From Ciona savignyi (taxonomy: Eukaryota > Chordata > Ascidiacea > Phlebobranchia > Cionidae): DNA of 64,000 bases. The stretch is taken from positions 655,936 through 719,935 of the forward strand of contig CH003412.1 in NCBI GenBank assembly GCA_000149265.1, in the 5' to 3' direction. Position numbers and translations under genes: made by a program. How positions within the stretch are numbered: the first letter of the stretch is position 1; the number at the start of each line of letters is the position of its first letter. The notes beneath the pieces were generated by a model, which worked only from the letters and a program-made list of their open reading frames with translations, was not told the origin of the DNA and did not search any database. Shown here in pieces: positions 1 to 10,723 of this stretch.

Positions 1-47
1 ACACCAAGCTATCCGACCCGACGTAACATTCGTGTCGACCCCCACAG

Positions 48-3000
48 GCTCGCGCTGAGGCAAACGTTCGAGTGATGGAGGAACAGGTCACCGACTACAA
101 GTTCCGAGTTGAAGAACATGTCCGAATGGTCAATGAACTGACCATCATAAAGAACAAGCTGACCAGTGAGACAACAGAATCTGCCCATCAACTTGAAGAG
201 GCAGAGAATAAGGTGAGGTGTGGTGGAGTTGGCAATAATTCTCTTCAAAATCCTGTTTACACAAAGTCTGATTGTGGTGTGCTTGTACTTAATTTTAAAG
301 AAAGTTTCGCTAAACACCCACAAACTGCAATAATTCAGGCAACCAGCTAGTGGCCATTTTAAAATTCATCAAGAATATGACCCAGTTTGTAATCTGTTTT
401 GCAACACCACGCCACAAGACACACTGTATGACAAAAGTACAATATGTTCTACATCTGGAAATCAACCTGTTCGTTTAAATTATTCTGACAAACAATCTGA
501 AAAGATTTATGTGGAGCAAAAGTAAAACAAAGTTTACACAACCGCTATCCCAGGTGAACGCTCTCTCACGCACCAAGTCCAACATGACTTCGATGGTCGA
601 GGATCTTAAGCGACAACTGGAAGAGGAGTCCAAGGTTTGTTTGCTATAAATCCCTACTATTTGTGTTTTCGAAACAATTTGATTACGTTAACAATATGTA
701 TATAGGTTATTTCAAGTGTTTTTTTATTTCACTGAAATTCATCAGATTCCTTTGTGCCCACCGTCGGGTTATTGGAGCTGTGGTATTATTTAGACATTAT
801 TTCAATTTAGTAGAACCCATCATTCCTTTAGGTTCAGACAATGTACGTTAAGTACCTTTCAAGCACAAAACTGACTAGATAGCCCCAGTTATGTACCTGC
901 AACTCTTTGGCTAAAAGGCAATGTACTAACCCACCACTCTAATCGGTCAGATAGTTTGTTGCGTTAATGTTGCTTGAAATACAAACTTTTATGTGACCAT
1001 CCATCCCACTAACATCATCGACTCTGTGCATTTTTAACTTTTGATCCCGACCATCAGAGCAAGCAATCCCTGGCACACGCTCTCCAAGCGGCGCGTCACG
1101 ACCTGGATCTGCTCCGAGAGCAAGTGGAGGAGGAACAGGAAGGAAAGGCCGAACTCCAGAGGGCGCTGTCCAAGGCAAACTCTGAGGTTTCCAACTGGAG
1201 AACGAAGTACGAAACGGATGCCATTCAACGCATGGAGGAACTGGAGGAAGCTAAGTAAGTTGATGGAGTTTGTTCACGTTCATATCTGATGCATTTATGG
1301 ATGGATGTGGCATTAGTGTCCTGGGCGGTGGGGGAGCATGTTGATGAAATTATCCACAGGTATTATCTAATAAGTCGCACCCATGTTTTAGTTACATAAG
1401 CTTTTGTAATATCTTGTATGTTATTGAAATGTTCCTTCAGTTTCAACTCAATCCATTTATCCACTGGGTTCAAGCAATGTCTGTGCATTACCCAAAAACA
1501 CAGCCACCTAGCTAGCCAGTAGTTTCGATCCAACAACCTTTAGACCGAGATGACGTCCTATCCACCAGGTCATTGCAGGGCAGTAAATAATTTATTCCAT
1601 ATTTAACTCTAGTTTATCAGAAATGTGCTTATGTCTTGCTTAATGCATTTATTTAGAAAACGTTTTAATTTTTCATCATTTTTGTTAAATTTTTTTTCGA
1701 CTACATGTTTATATTTTTTACCGTGTCCTCGTTGCATTATTACTATATTAAAATAAATTAATTTTAAATTCAATTTCTTTTGTTAAAACGTTATATCCAG
1801 TTATTATTGCCATATTTGTTTTACATCCAAAGTCAATGTTAATGTGGAGTCATCATCCCGAACAGGAAGAAGTTGGCCATCCGTCTCCAGGAAGCTGAGG
1901 AACAGACGGAGACAGCTCTCGCCAAGTGCGCCAGTCTGGACAAGACCAAGATCCGCTTGACCAATGAAGTCGAGGACTTGACCATTGACCTTGAGAGGGT
2001 AGGTTGGTGTGAGGATTGATATTTATGTTTTATCAAACCAGAAGTTGCCACACAATTTTACTTATAAAAGCCAACGACTAGTCTCAATCTCACATATATT
2101 CGGCTACCTGCAGACTGCGTATGCTTGAAAAATGAAAAATGTTATATTCGAATACTATTTTTATGTCTCCATTCCAAAGAAGAACTATCATATCAAATTT
2201 GAGCAACGAATTGTCATTATAATTTCCCACCACAGGCAAATGCCACTATCTCCGCCCTCGATAAGAAGCAACGTAACTTCGACAAAGAAATCTCGATGTG
2301 GACTCTTAAAGTGGAAGAACTTCAGGCTGAGTTGGATGGTTCTCAACGAGAATGCAGGAACTACCAGACCGAGATCTACAAGATCAAGGTCTCGTATGAG
2401 GAAAGCATTGAACATCTCGAGATCGTCAAGAGAGAGAACAAGAACCTTACAGGTGAGCTACATGGGGATGATGTTGTTGGACGATAGCTTGGAACTTTCA
2501 GAATGATGGGGTTTGGTCTTGTAGCTGAATACATGTAAATAGGCTGATTAATGGGTTAGCGTGAAGCCTTTTAGCCAAAAGATTATAGGATCGAAACTTG
2601 TAGGTTTGTAGTGGACATCTTCTTAATTTAGTTGGTTAATGGTTTCTACTAAAATTAAAGGAAAGTCTCATGATGCACACCAACTTGACGGTGGCACGAG
2701 GTAATCCGACAGTTACCCATGTGTTAACGCCCCTTGTGTTTTTGCTCAAGCTATCCCTTTTAAACCAACTCTTATATACAGAGGAGATTAGCGACTTAAC
2801 TGACCAACTAACCACTGGCGGCAAATCACTCCACGAACTGGACAAAGCTCGCAAGAAGGCCGAACTTGAATGTGAGGAACTTCGAGCAGCTTTGGAGGAG
2901 GCAGAGGGCGCTCTTGAGCTCGAAGAGGTATTGTTGCTTGTTTGCTCATTTTTGTGAGACTTACATCACTGTGATTTTCTTGTTTTAATCTGAATTTGTT

Positions 3001-6000
3001 TTACCCAGATAAACACAAAGCAAATCATTTCTGGTCACTCATATCAGACCGTAAAATAATTATTTGAAGGTGCCCGTCATTTGTGCCTTGTGAATACTGT
3101 AGAAGTATTTCTCGCCGTTTTATTTATTAGTTTCGCCTGGAAATCAAGCTTACTTCGATAATTAAATACTGCCCCACCGCGACCCGGCCTGACAACACGC
3201 ACTCGCACCGCAGTTTGCATTACGTCACGTCGTCGTATTTGTCGAATTAACATTTGCTTGGCGATTTTTAAATAGGGTTTACGTTTAGCTCCAGTTATGA
3301 AATAAATCCGTTCCCCAAGAAATAGCAGCACATAATATTAAAGCGAATTGCTTCACGATTGTTAGAATTTGGTAAACCGTCTTTCGAATAAATAAATACG
3401 AAACAAGGATTATTTTTTTTAATTCAATGGAGTAACTTTTGTTTTTTGTGACATTTTGAAGTTCATGTTAAAATGTACACATGTGTATAATTAAGAAGGA
3501 TGCGCTAAAACGTCAACTAACCGGACCAGCCGGATACCCAGTTAGTCTAAAAATGAGAGGATATCTGGCAACTATCCTGCTATTTCAATACGCGGTACCA
3601 GGCCGTAAACTCTGCGCTAACACCTTATCACGCGTCCGCGGTAAAATCTGATTAATCGGCGCTTTTAAAGGCAAGCTTTATCTATTACGCCACAGGTTCT
3701 TTGTGTTTTATTATTGAATGGGAATAGTGGTAACAAACTTCATTGCCAGGCGCCAAGAACGCGTAATTTCATTCTTATTTTGAATGTATATTTTGTGCTG
3801 AACACAAGTTTTAGTCAACTTCCCCATTCATGTTTAGATCGGTAAATTGTATTTTAATAAAGACCATTCACGCGTTGATTGTCCGACGTAAAAAAGCGTC
3901 TGTGAAACCATAAACGTGATTTTTTAAAGGATAGTCCGTAGTAAATAATAATAAAAAAGATACTGCAAAGCAGGAACCGGCGTCTGCAAATGCGCGTGTT
4001 TTGCGAGTTAATTCTCGGCGCCGGTCAACATGACCAATGAATGGTGCAAAGCGCCGGTCACAATAGCTGAAGGTTCGGTCAAATGACCCAACGGATAACT
4101 GTTTTATTGCCACACAACATTGTCTTAAGATTCTCCTAAGAAACACCAATAAAATAAATGAATTGTTCCACCAGAGCCGTGTGCTCCGTCTCCAACTTGA
4201 ACTCACTCAAGTCAAAGCAGACATCGATCGAAAACTTCAAGAAAAAGAGGAAGAATTCGACAGCACAAGGTACATAATGTTTAATAAATCTCTATTGACA
4301 ACGCACTACAACAGACAATGGGCGCAAGTTAATATATAATGACTGCCCTTCTGATATTATAATGGGAGGCAATGGGAGCCTTTTCATGGGATTGAAACCT
4401 TTTCATCCAAGCAATGCGAGCCTTTTTATAGGATTTATTCCAACCTCAGGGATAAAACCTGAATATCCTATCCTTCCCTGCGTATGTTACATATATCCAT
4501 GCATAATACTCCGAATAAAAGAAGCTTCCCTGCTCCCCCACAGGAAGAACCACCAGCGCGCCATCGAATCGATGCAAGCGAGTCTCGATGTCGAGATCAA
4601 GAGTCGCACGGATGCAGTGAGAGCGAAGAAGAAGTTGGAATCCCAGCTCAACGATGCAGAGATGCAGCTCGATCACGCAAACCGGAACCTCGCAGAGCAG
4701 ATTAAGTTGGTCAGAAAGCTGCAGGTTACAATCAAGGTGGGTTGTCACTCCTGTCTACTACTTATATGATAAAATAAGACTTTATAAGTAGGTTTTCAAC
4801 AGCCTGTTACTGGTATGATTGATATTTAAAGATTTTATTTTAAGGATGTAGGGGTAACTACACACTTTCTTTTAAGGCCTTACCATACTAATTTTGTGGT
4901 CATGTCTGTGTTTTTTACGTGTACAGTTTTTTTAGTTGTTTTTAAATTTCTTCCTCTTCATTTGAGTAGGAGATCCAGGACCAGATGGATGAAGATCAGC
5001 GCATCCACGAGGAACTTCGGGAGCAATACAGCATCCAGGAGAGGAGGTTGACCATCATGGTGAGCGAACTTGAGGAAACCAAGTCGGCACTTGAATCCAA
5101 CGAACGAGCGCGTGAGTTTGACTTCTAGTTGTTCCATCAGTTGCCACTCAGGGTGCAGTTTGTTGTGCGAATTAAATTACTACTTCGTCATAGATAATTT
5201 TGTTGTCCCTTTTAATATTGTTACATGGTTGTGGAGTAGTTCAGGAGAATTCTGGGCAACTGGATACATATCTATCTCTTCATTTGCGTAATCGTAACCG
5301 ATTTTCGCTTTACGTTTTGTGTCTGATTACTATATTAGACTATAGGTTATTCAGGTTTTATCCCCATGGATGGAAAAACACATTGGGGGGTTCACATAGA
5401 CAATCGTCAGAATACCTTGCGACCACCGTCAGTTATTTATCACGTATATTGTAGTTTGTTGTTTTTACAATTTTAAAAGCACAACTTTTTCTCTTCCCCA
5501 AAATTTACTTAACTGCACACTATTTTCCTTAGGGATAATGTTTGTCATATTGATCATTCAAATTCGGAATAGCAGTTTCGGTTATGGCCCTTTAACTCAG
5601 CCAAAAACCTTGATAAATTTTAATTTGCACATCATCTTCCAACAGAACGAAACGTTTTCGGTTTTTAGAAGCTTACAGCGAACAGTTGAAATTGGTTTTA
5701 CATACCGTGGTTATAATTTTTTTTTAAATTATCATTAAAATCCAGGCAAACACGCCGAGGCTGAATTGCTGGACATCAGCGATCGGATCAACGCACTCTC
5801 CGCTCAGAACTCAGCTCTCTCCAGTGCGAAGCGCAAGTTGGAAACCGACAACGAACAACTTCGTGGCGAGCTTGAAGAAGCTCTGCTGGAGGCGAAGGGA
5901 GCGGATGAGAGAGCGAAGAAAGCGACCATGGATGTGAGTGGTTGTGTGTGGTGGGGTCGGATACTTGATGTATGGATTAGGAGGGGGTTCTTTGTGGGGT

Positions 6001-8213
6001 TGAGTGGGGTACTTATTAACATACTACACATTGCAATAGATCCCGCAACTGTAGTATGGGTGCGAGTTATCACACGGTAACTGCGTATAAATCCTTCAAG
6101 GTGATATCCCACCCACCAGGCCATCCTGAGCCATCCATACATGTGTGATGCAGTGATTTAAATGATGTTTCCTTCCAGGCTTCCCGCATGTCAGAAGAAC
6201 TTCGTTCCGAGCAGCAACACGTTCTCTCCATCGAACGAGTCAAGAAGACGATGGAAATCCAAATTCACGAAATGACCGTAAGTGTTCCAACGATTTCCCC
6301 AAAAAAACATTCCTTGTTCAAAAAATGACCAATGGTAAAAAATGTTTCTAATGTTAAAAAATATTTTTTCAGTTTCCAACACTTTTCAATAACTGAATAT
6401 TAAATGTGTTAATAAAAAATATTTAAACCTTAAAGAAATCTTTAGTGTTTAAATCCTGTCCAGCTTCCGAGTTATTTTAGAACTTAATAAAAGTATTAAA
6501 GGGTTAAAAAATATCCAATTATTAACATTTTTAAAAACCTTAAAAAATTTGAATATTTTCAATACCACCGTATCCCCGGGTTTTTTAACTGTTTCAACTT
6601 GGATTCTGTTCAAGGTGAAATTGGATGAAGCTGAAGCGTATGCTCTCAAAGGAGGACGCAAAGCTCTCGCTCAGCTTCAATCCCGTCTGAAGGATGTCGA
6701 ATCTGAACTCGAAGCTGAGCAGCGACGACACGCTGAGACGTTGAAGAACTACAGGAAAATGGACAGACGACTTAAGGAGCTTTCTTTCCAGGTATTATCA
6801 ATTAGCAAGTATCCGCAACGAAATCCTATATTTGATGACTGATAAGTTTAAAACTGGCGTTTATTGTAGGAGTCACAATTATACAAGTTAAAAAAAAACA
6901 ATGTGTCGCCGTAATTAGACAATTTTGTTAAAAACTCTTAAGAAGGCAAATGTCAAATTTACAACCTATGTACCCATTCCACGTGTTAAGGATCTTTTTC
7001 ACATAAATGTACGTAATGTCAGGTTATATAAGCATATAAGTTCAACCACATAATTGTCTAAATACTTTGAATGCACCTCTGGTGTCTCGAGTGTACGTAA
7101 AACAAGTAAAAAATAAATTCTGCTTCAAACAAAACCAATTCTTGGCTCACAGGCTGATGAGGACCAGAAGAACCAAATCAGAATGCAAGAACTCGTTGAG
7201 AAACTCCAACTGAAGTTGAAGCAATACAAGAAAATGGCAGAAGAAGCGGTAAGTTGAAACATACATGTTTAAATACTTTGGGATTACAGACCTACACATT
7301 TCGTTGGGTTGGGTTGGTTAAGCGCTTAACTTAATTGACACAATTTTCTTTTTTCAAGTAGTTTGGTGAGTTAGTGCTTTACCGTCTGAACCCAGTGGAT
7401 TTAAGAGTCACTACTAAAACTAAAGAACGTGTAGTTGCACATAACACACTGCAATAGCTCCAGTAACCCAATGGTGGAGACTGGAGAGGTAATCTGATGA
7501 CTTTCCGTAGGAGAACGCACTGTCCGTTAACAGGGACGACACATGGATATGTTAACCCCTATATCACCTAGCTCATACTTCCCTACACATCTAATCTAGT
7601 GTTCGGGCGCTGAAGCATCATGTCACTGCTTGCCAAGGCTGCTATTTTTCAAAAAATCTCTTTCGTTGCAAACCTAAACCCATCACCCCCCATGTCACCA
7701 CAGGAGGAACAAGCCAACCAAAACCTCGCGAAGTACAGAAAGGTGACGCACGAATTGGAGGAAGCCGAAGAAAGAGCCGAGATCAGCGAATCTGCACTGA
7801 ACAAAGTCAGGACAAAGTCCCGATACATGGTAAGTTTCCACGCACACGAGAACAGAGTTGATCTTATTAGATTAAGTGTAAAGCTGAAATAAAAAATTCG
7901 TTATAAAATACCGTTATCTTTTTATTTGCCTGCGGTGATTGTAAGTAAAGCAATTCCTTCAGAAAAAAATTCTTGGACTACGTAATGGTTTTGAATACTA
8001 ATTGGTCCATCTACGTATGACGTTTTATAAAACTGATACTTCAAACTTGTGCCTTTCTTTTTTTCCTTCAGTTCTCTTTTTTCTAACTCCCTTCTTCTTT
8101 GTTTTCTTTCCACCTTACAGACGAGCTCTGTCGGCGGCGGTGGCGGAGGTGGTTACTCCTACACTATCTCCAGAAAGGTGGTTACCACCAAAGGAGCCTC
8201 TTCTTCCTCTTAA
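48..8213 (+). CDS. MYH: Muscle (sarcomeric-type) myosin heavy chain, 3' half of gene, 15 exons
   Basis: This gene encodes the coiled-coil rod of a class II muscle myosin, the part that packs into thick filaments. Exons are 48-212, 554-634, 1058-1254, 1866-1998, 2236-2452, 2782-2927, 4175-4269, 4544-4736, 4970-5111, 5746-5933, 6179-6277, 6615-6791, 7153-7248, 7704-7829 and 8121-8213 (stop TAA). All phases join, giving 715 residues with no internal stop. The rod segments [43 protein letters not shown] and [15 protein letters not shown] closely match vertebrate striated-muscle myosin rods. The motor and neck lie off the left edge, and bases 1-47 are the end of an intron. The last exon gives an unusual tail, [11 protein letters not shown] followed by about 19 residues. 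The intron at 2928-4174 is the longest. Several introns carry SINE B copies. Which paralogue this is (larval tail, body wall or heart) cannot be told from the rod. Confidence 0.95.
745..957 (-). mobile_element. SINE B copy in myosin intron 2
   Basis: Reverse-strand copy of the family best seen at 9276-9560. It retains the block complementary to CCGACGGTGGGC at its left end and the tRNA-like head (GGCTAAAAGG, CCCACCA on this strand) at its right end. It fills much of the intron between exons 554-634 and 1058-1254. Confidence 0.6.
1420..1590 (-). mobile_element. SINE B fragment in myosin intron 3
   Basis: The sequence TAGCTAGCCAGTAGTTTCGA near 1510 is the reverse of the family B segment with CGAAACTGGTCGCTAG. 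It is followed by CCACCAGGTCATTGCAG, the reversed 5' head. Only the 5' half of the element is clear. Confidence 0.5.
2537..2745 (+). mobile_element. SINE B copy in myosin intron 5
   Basis: Forward copy with the A-box-like GGGTTAGCGTGAAGCC, then TTTTAGCCAAAAG, GGATCGAAACTTG, and the 3' block with TTGACGGTGGCACGAGGTAA and GTTACCCATGTGTTAACGCC. It is diverged from the copy at 9276. Confidence 0.55.
7355..7565 (+). mobile_element. SINE B copy in myosin intron 13
   Basis: Forward copy with GGTGAGTTAGTGCTTTACC, TCTGAACCCAGTGGATTTA, then ACACACTGCAATAGCTCC and AGGTAATCTGATGACTTTCC. The internal tRNA-like part is shortened. Confidence 0.5.
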
Positions 8214-8398
8214 ACTACCCTCCTGAACCCCCCTACCGACCCCTAATACCGGAGTGAGTCATTCAGATGATCGACCTGTCTTCTTAATCCTTACCCTCTG
8301 TTCTTTCTCACACAGATTCTCTCTTTTTTCTTATTTCTTCATCTTCCATCGCCATTCAGTTAAACGACGTCCCTTCACACTTGTGTTGAAATATCCAG

Positions 8399-8827
8399 AC
8401 GAGTCTCATCACCGAGTCGGCCTCTCGCGATCAGCATGACGTCAGCGGCTCGGTTACGTCACTGCATTCGTCATTCACCCTAACCCAGGCCAGCAGCAAC
8501 CAGCAGTTCGAGTCCAGCACACCAAGTCATATCATAGCGGCAGCGGTGCGATACGCATCGAAGGTTAATCCCCGCCTGGACTTCAAAGAAGCCGAAGCTG
8601 CTACGATTCAGCAGCTATGTCACCACGGAATGACGTCATCGTATTCATCGGACTTAAACGAAATTCGCGGATTCGCGAGGCCTTTGCCCATTCAGTCGAA
8701 ACAATCGAACGATCACGAAGAAGTTGGTAACTCCCCTAGTGACGTCAATCAAATGAAATACGTCAGCAAAACGTCATCAAGCGCGTCATATTCCTCAAGG
8801 AGTTCAGTCACGGAAGAGATGGAATAG
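8399..8827 (+). CDS. Possible alternative terminal exon of the myosin gene (142-residue Ser/Thr-rich tail)
   Basis: An acceptor (ATATCCAG) at 8391-8398 is followed by a frame open for 142 codons to TAG at 8825-8827. The exon starts in phase 0 with ACG AGT, so it can replace the exon at 8121, which starts ACG AGC, after the donor at 7829. The predicted peptide begins TSLITESASRDQHDVSG and ends SSRSSVTEEME. It is rich in Ser, Thr, Gln and His, with no heptad pattern, so it would be a long non-helical tailpiece. The region is richer in GC than its flanks. An ATTAAA at 9242-9247 could serve as its poly(A) signal. It could instead be an open stretch in the 3' UTR by chance. The call is inferred from splice phase and openness only. 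Confidence 0.5.
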   Translation, partial: TSLITESASRDQHDVSGSVTSLHSSFTLTQASSNQQFESSTPSHIIAAAVRYASKVNPRLDFKEAEAATIQQLCHHGMTSSYSSDLNEIRGFARPLPIQSKQSNDHEEVGNSPSDVNQMKYVSKTSSSASYSSRSSVTEEME

Positions 8828-9275
8828 ACGTGGAACTCTGGTGTCGGAATTTCCGCCAGTATAGTGATTGTGTTAGCGGCGGTGTTACTAGAATGAGACT
8901 GTGAACACCTCGATATAATTCGTTGTAGCAGGAAATGCATTTAACCGCAGTTCGCATTCGCATCGCATTGCTATATATTCCCATTTCAGAACCCCATTGA
9001 ACAATGACATCACTTCATGCACTTTTTATATCTCGTGTATCACAATACATTTACCATGTGCAGCAAGAACCTTCGTTATAATATATTTGTGGTTAGGATG
9101 GAATAGGATATTTATGTTTATCCCCGCGATTTAGAAAACGCTATCTTCAGCTTATCAATTGTCTACCGTCAGATTAATTAGCCATTTTCACCAGAAGATA
9201 ACTAAGCTGCCTTTGAAATAGGTAGGGCGGATATGACAAAAATTAAATGCTGCACTAGATCGTAAATCCTACTGA

Positions 9276-9560
9276 CCAGCTTGGTGGGTTAGTGAGTCCG
9301 CTTTTAGCCGAAAGGTCGCATATTCGAAACTGGTCGCTAGCTAGTTGGTTTTGTCCTTGGGCAAGGCATCTTAACGTATATTGTCTGAACCTAGCAGATT
9401 TATAGTTTCTACAAATTTAAAGGAACTTTTGAATCATACACAACACACTACAATAGCTCTAACCCGACGGTGGGCGCATGGTGATCTGACGATTGCCCGT
9501 ATGTTAACCCCATTGGTTTCCACTTTCACGGGGATAAACACATGAATATATCCTATATTG
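9276..9560 (+). mobile_element. SINE B, most complete copy in the window
   Basis: The element starts with a tRNA-like head: TTGGTGGGTTAGTG resembles a pol III A box and CATATTCGAAACTGGTC a decayed B box. Then come TTGTCCTTGGGCAAGGC, TCTGAACC..AGATTTATAG, ACACACTACAATAGCTC, CCGACGGTGGGCGCATGG, TCTGACGATTGCCCGTATG and a tail near ATGAATATATCC. The same blocks recur in both orientations at about 14 other places. It lies between the myosin and CSN1 genes. The family name is not known to me; B is a label used here. Confidence 0.7.
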
Positions 9561-9621
9561 ACAACACAAATTGTTGGTCAGTAAAAATACACGTTTGTCT
9601 ATACTTCTAGTTTAGGAGGAA

Positions 9622-9866
9622 AGGGTAGGATATTTATGATTATTTATCCACGTGAGTGGGAAAGCGCATTGGTCGTTAACGCACTATAGCAATCGTCAGA
9701 TCACCTAGCGCCCATCGCCGTGTTACCGGAGCTATTGCATTATGTTGTGAAAGATTCAGACAATCCTTTAATTTAGTAGAACCTTTTTAAAAGGTATCCA
9801 TCAGTAAACCTGTCGAATATCTTGGTGGGTCAGTACGTAGTCTTTCAGCGGAAAAGTTAGAGTATT
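9622..9866 (-). mobile_element. SINE B copy, inverted relative to 9276-9560
   Basis: Reverse copy holding GATATTTATGATTATTTATCC (the tail) through TTACCGGAGCTATTGCATTATG, TAGTAGAACC and GTCTTTCAGCGGAAAAG. With the forward copy about 60 bp away it forms a long, imperfect tail-to-tail inverted repeat. Confidence 0.6.
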
Positions 9867-10705
9867 AGGTCATTCTGATAATGTATTATTTTATATTTAA
9901 TTCAGATTAGTAATCACACTCGCTTATAGTCATACACTGCGTAAAGGTTTAATTTTAAGGTGAGGCAGTCAAAATAACGTATTTTGTGCAAACATCTGAA
10001 AAAAATACTTCAAAACAGATTTGACCAAAACAACAAAATAAAAATGTCGTAATCCTACCATAAATAGAATATTAAGAAAAAAATATTGTACTACAGCCAC
10101 TGTGGTTAAAGTGTCTAGTGCCAAAGCAGTTCTATCAGTTGTATGAGAGCAGAGCAGTAAAGTGGACTTCCCACTAATTTTTTAATATTAAGTTAATCTA
10201 ACTTGTTGCATTTGAAAAAGATCTTAAGGTTGCAATGCCGTTATCCACACTTGGTCTCTTCAATTCTATGTCACTACCGGTATTTATAATTGTTTGTAGA
10301 CTACATATTTCATTGTTTGGACAGTCTGCACCAAAATGTTATGGGGGTGTTAAGTAGTCCACTAGCTGGTCGGCGTTGTTCTTGGTTACGATATTATCGG
10401 ACTTTGGTAAATTACGAGTCTCCCATCCAATAAACACAGTTCAAAATAGAATAATATATTTACGTTTATCATTATAAATAGGAAAACCCAAGAAATGTTT
10501 TAACTTATTTGCAATGTATTGTGTATGATTGAGGCATTTATTCAATAAAAATCTACCGGCTCAAATGTATAAAAATCACCTGCTCTTTAAAACAATCTTT
10601 AGTTTAAAACTAAGTAAAATTATCTCTATCACTGTAGTTAATATATGTAGTTCCTAATTTTCTCCTTTAGTGTTTACCAGTTATTAATTCACCGTTTTTC
10701 TGCAG
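9867..10705 (+). other. Intergenic DNA upstream of CSN1
   Basis: AT-rich sequence without a supported gene. If CSN1 has an upstream coding exon it should lie here. A weak candidate is the ATG at about 10230, which reads MPLSTLGLFNSMSLP before a GTATTT donor and loosely recalls the MPLPVQVFN start of vertebrate CSN1. I would not annotate it as real. Confidence 0.3.
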
Positions 10706-10723
10706 AGCTTAGCAGTCGAACCA

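Noticed and set aside
8546..8827. Independent 93-codon gene starting at an internal GTG
   Set aside because: The frame is open upstream to an acceptor at 8398, so it is better read as a possible terminal exon of the myosin gene.
10232..10276. First CSN1 exon reading MPLSTLGLFNSMSLP
   Set aside because: The similarity to vertebrate MPLPVQVFN is too slight and the donor (GTATTT) is weak.
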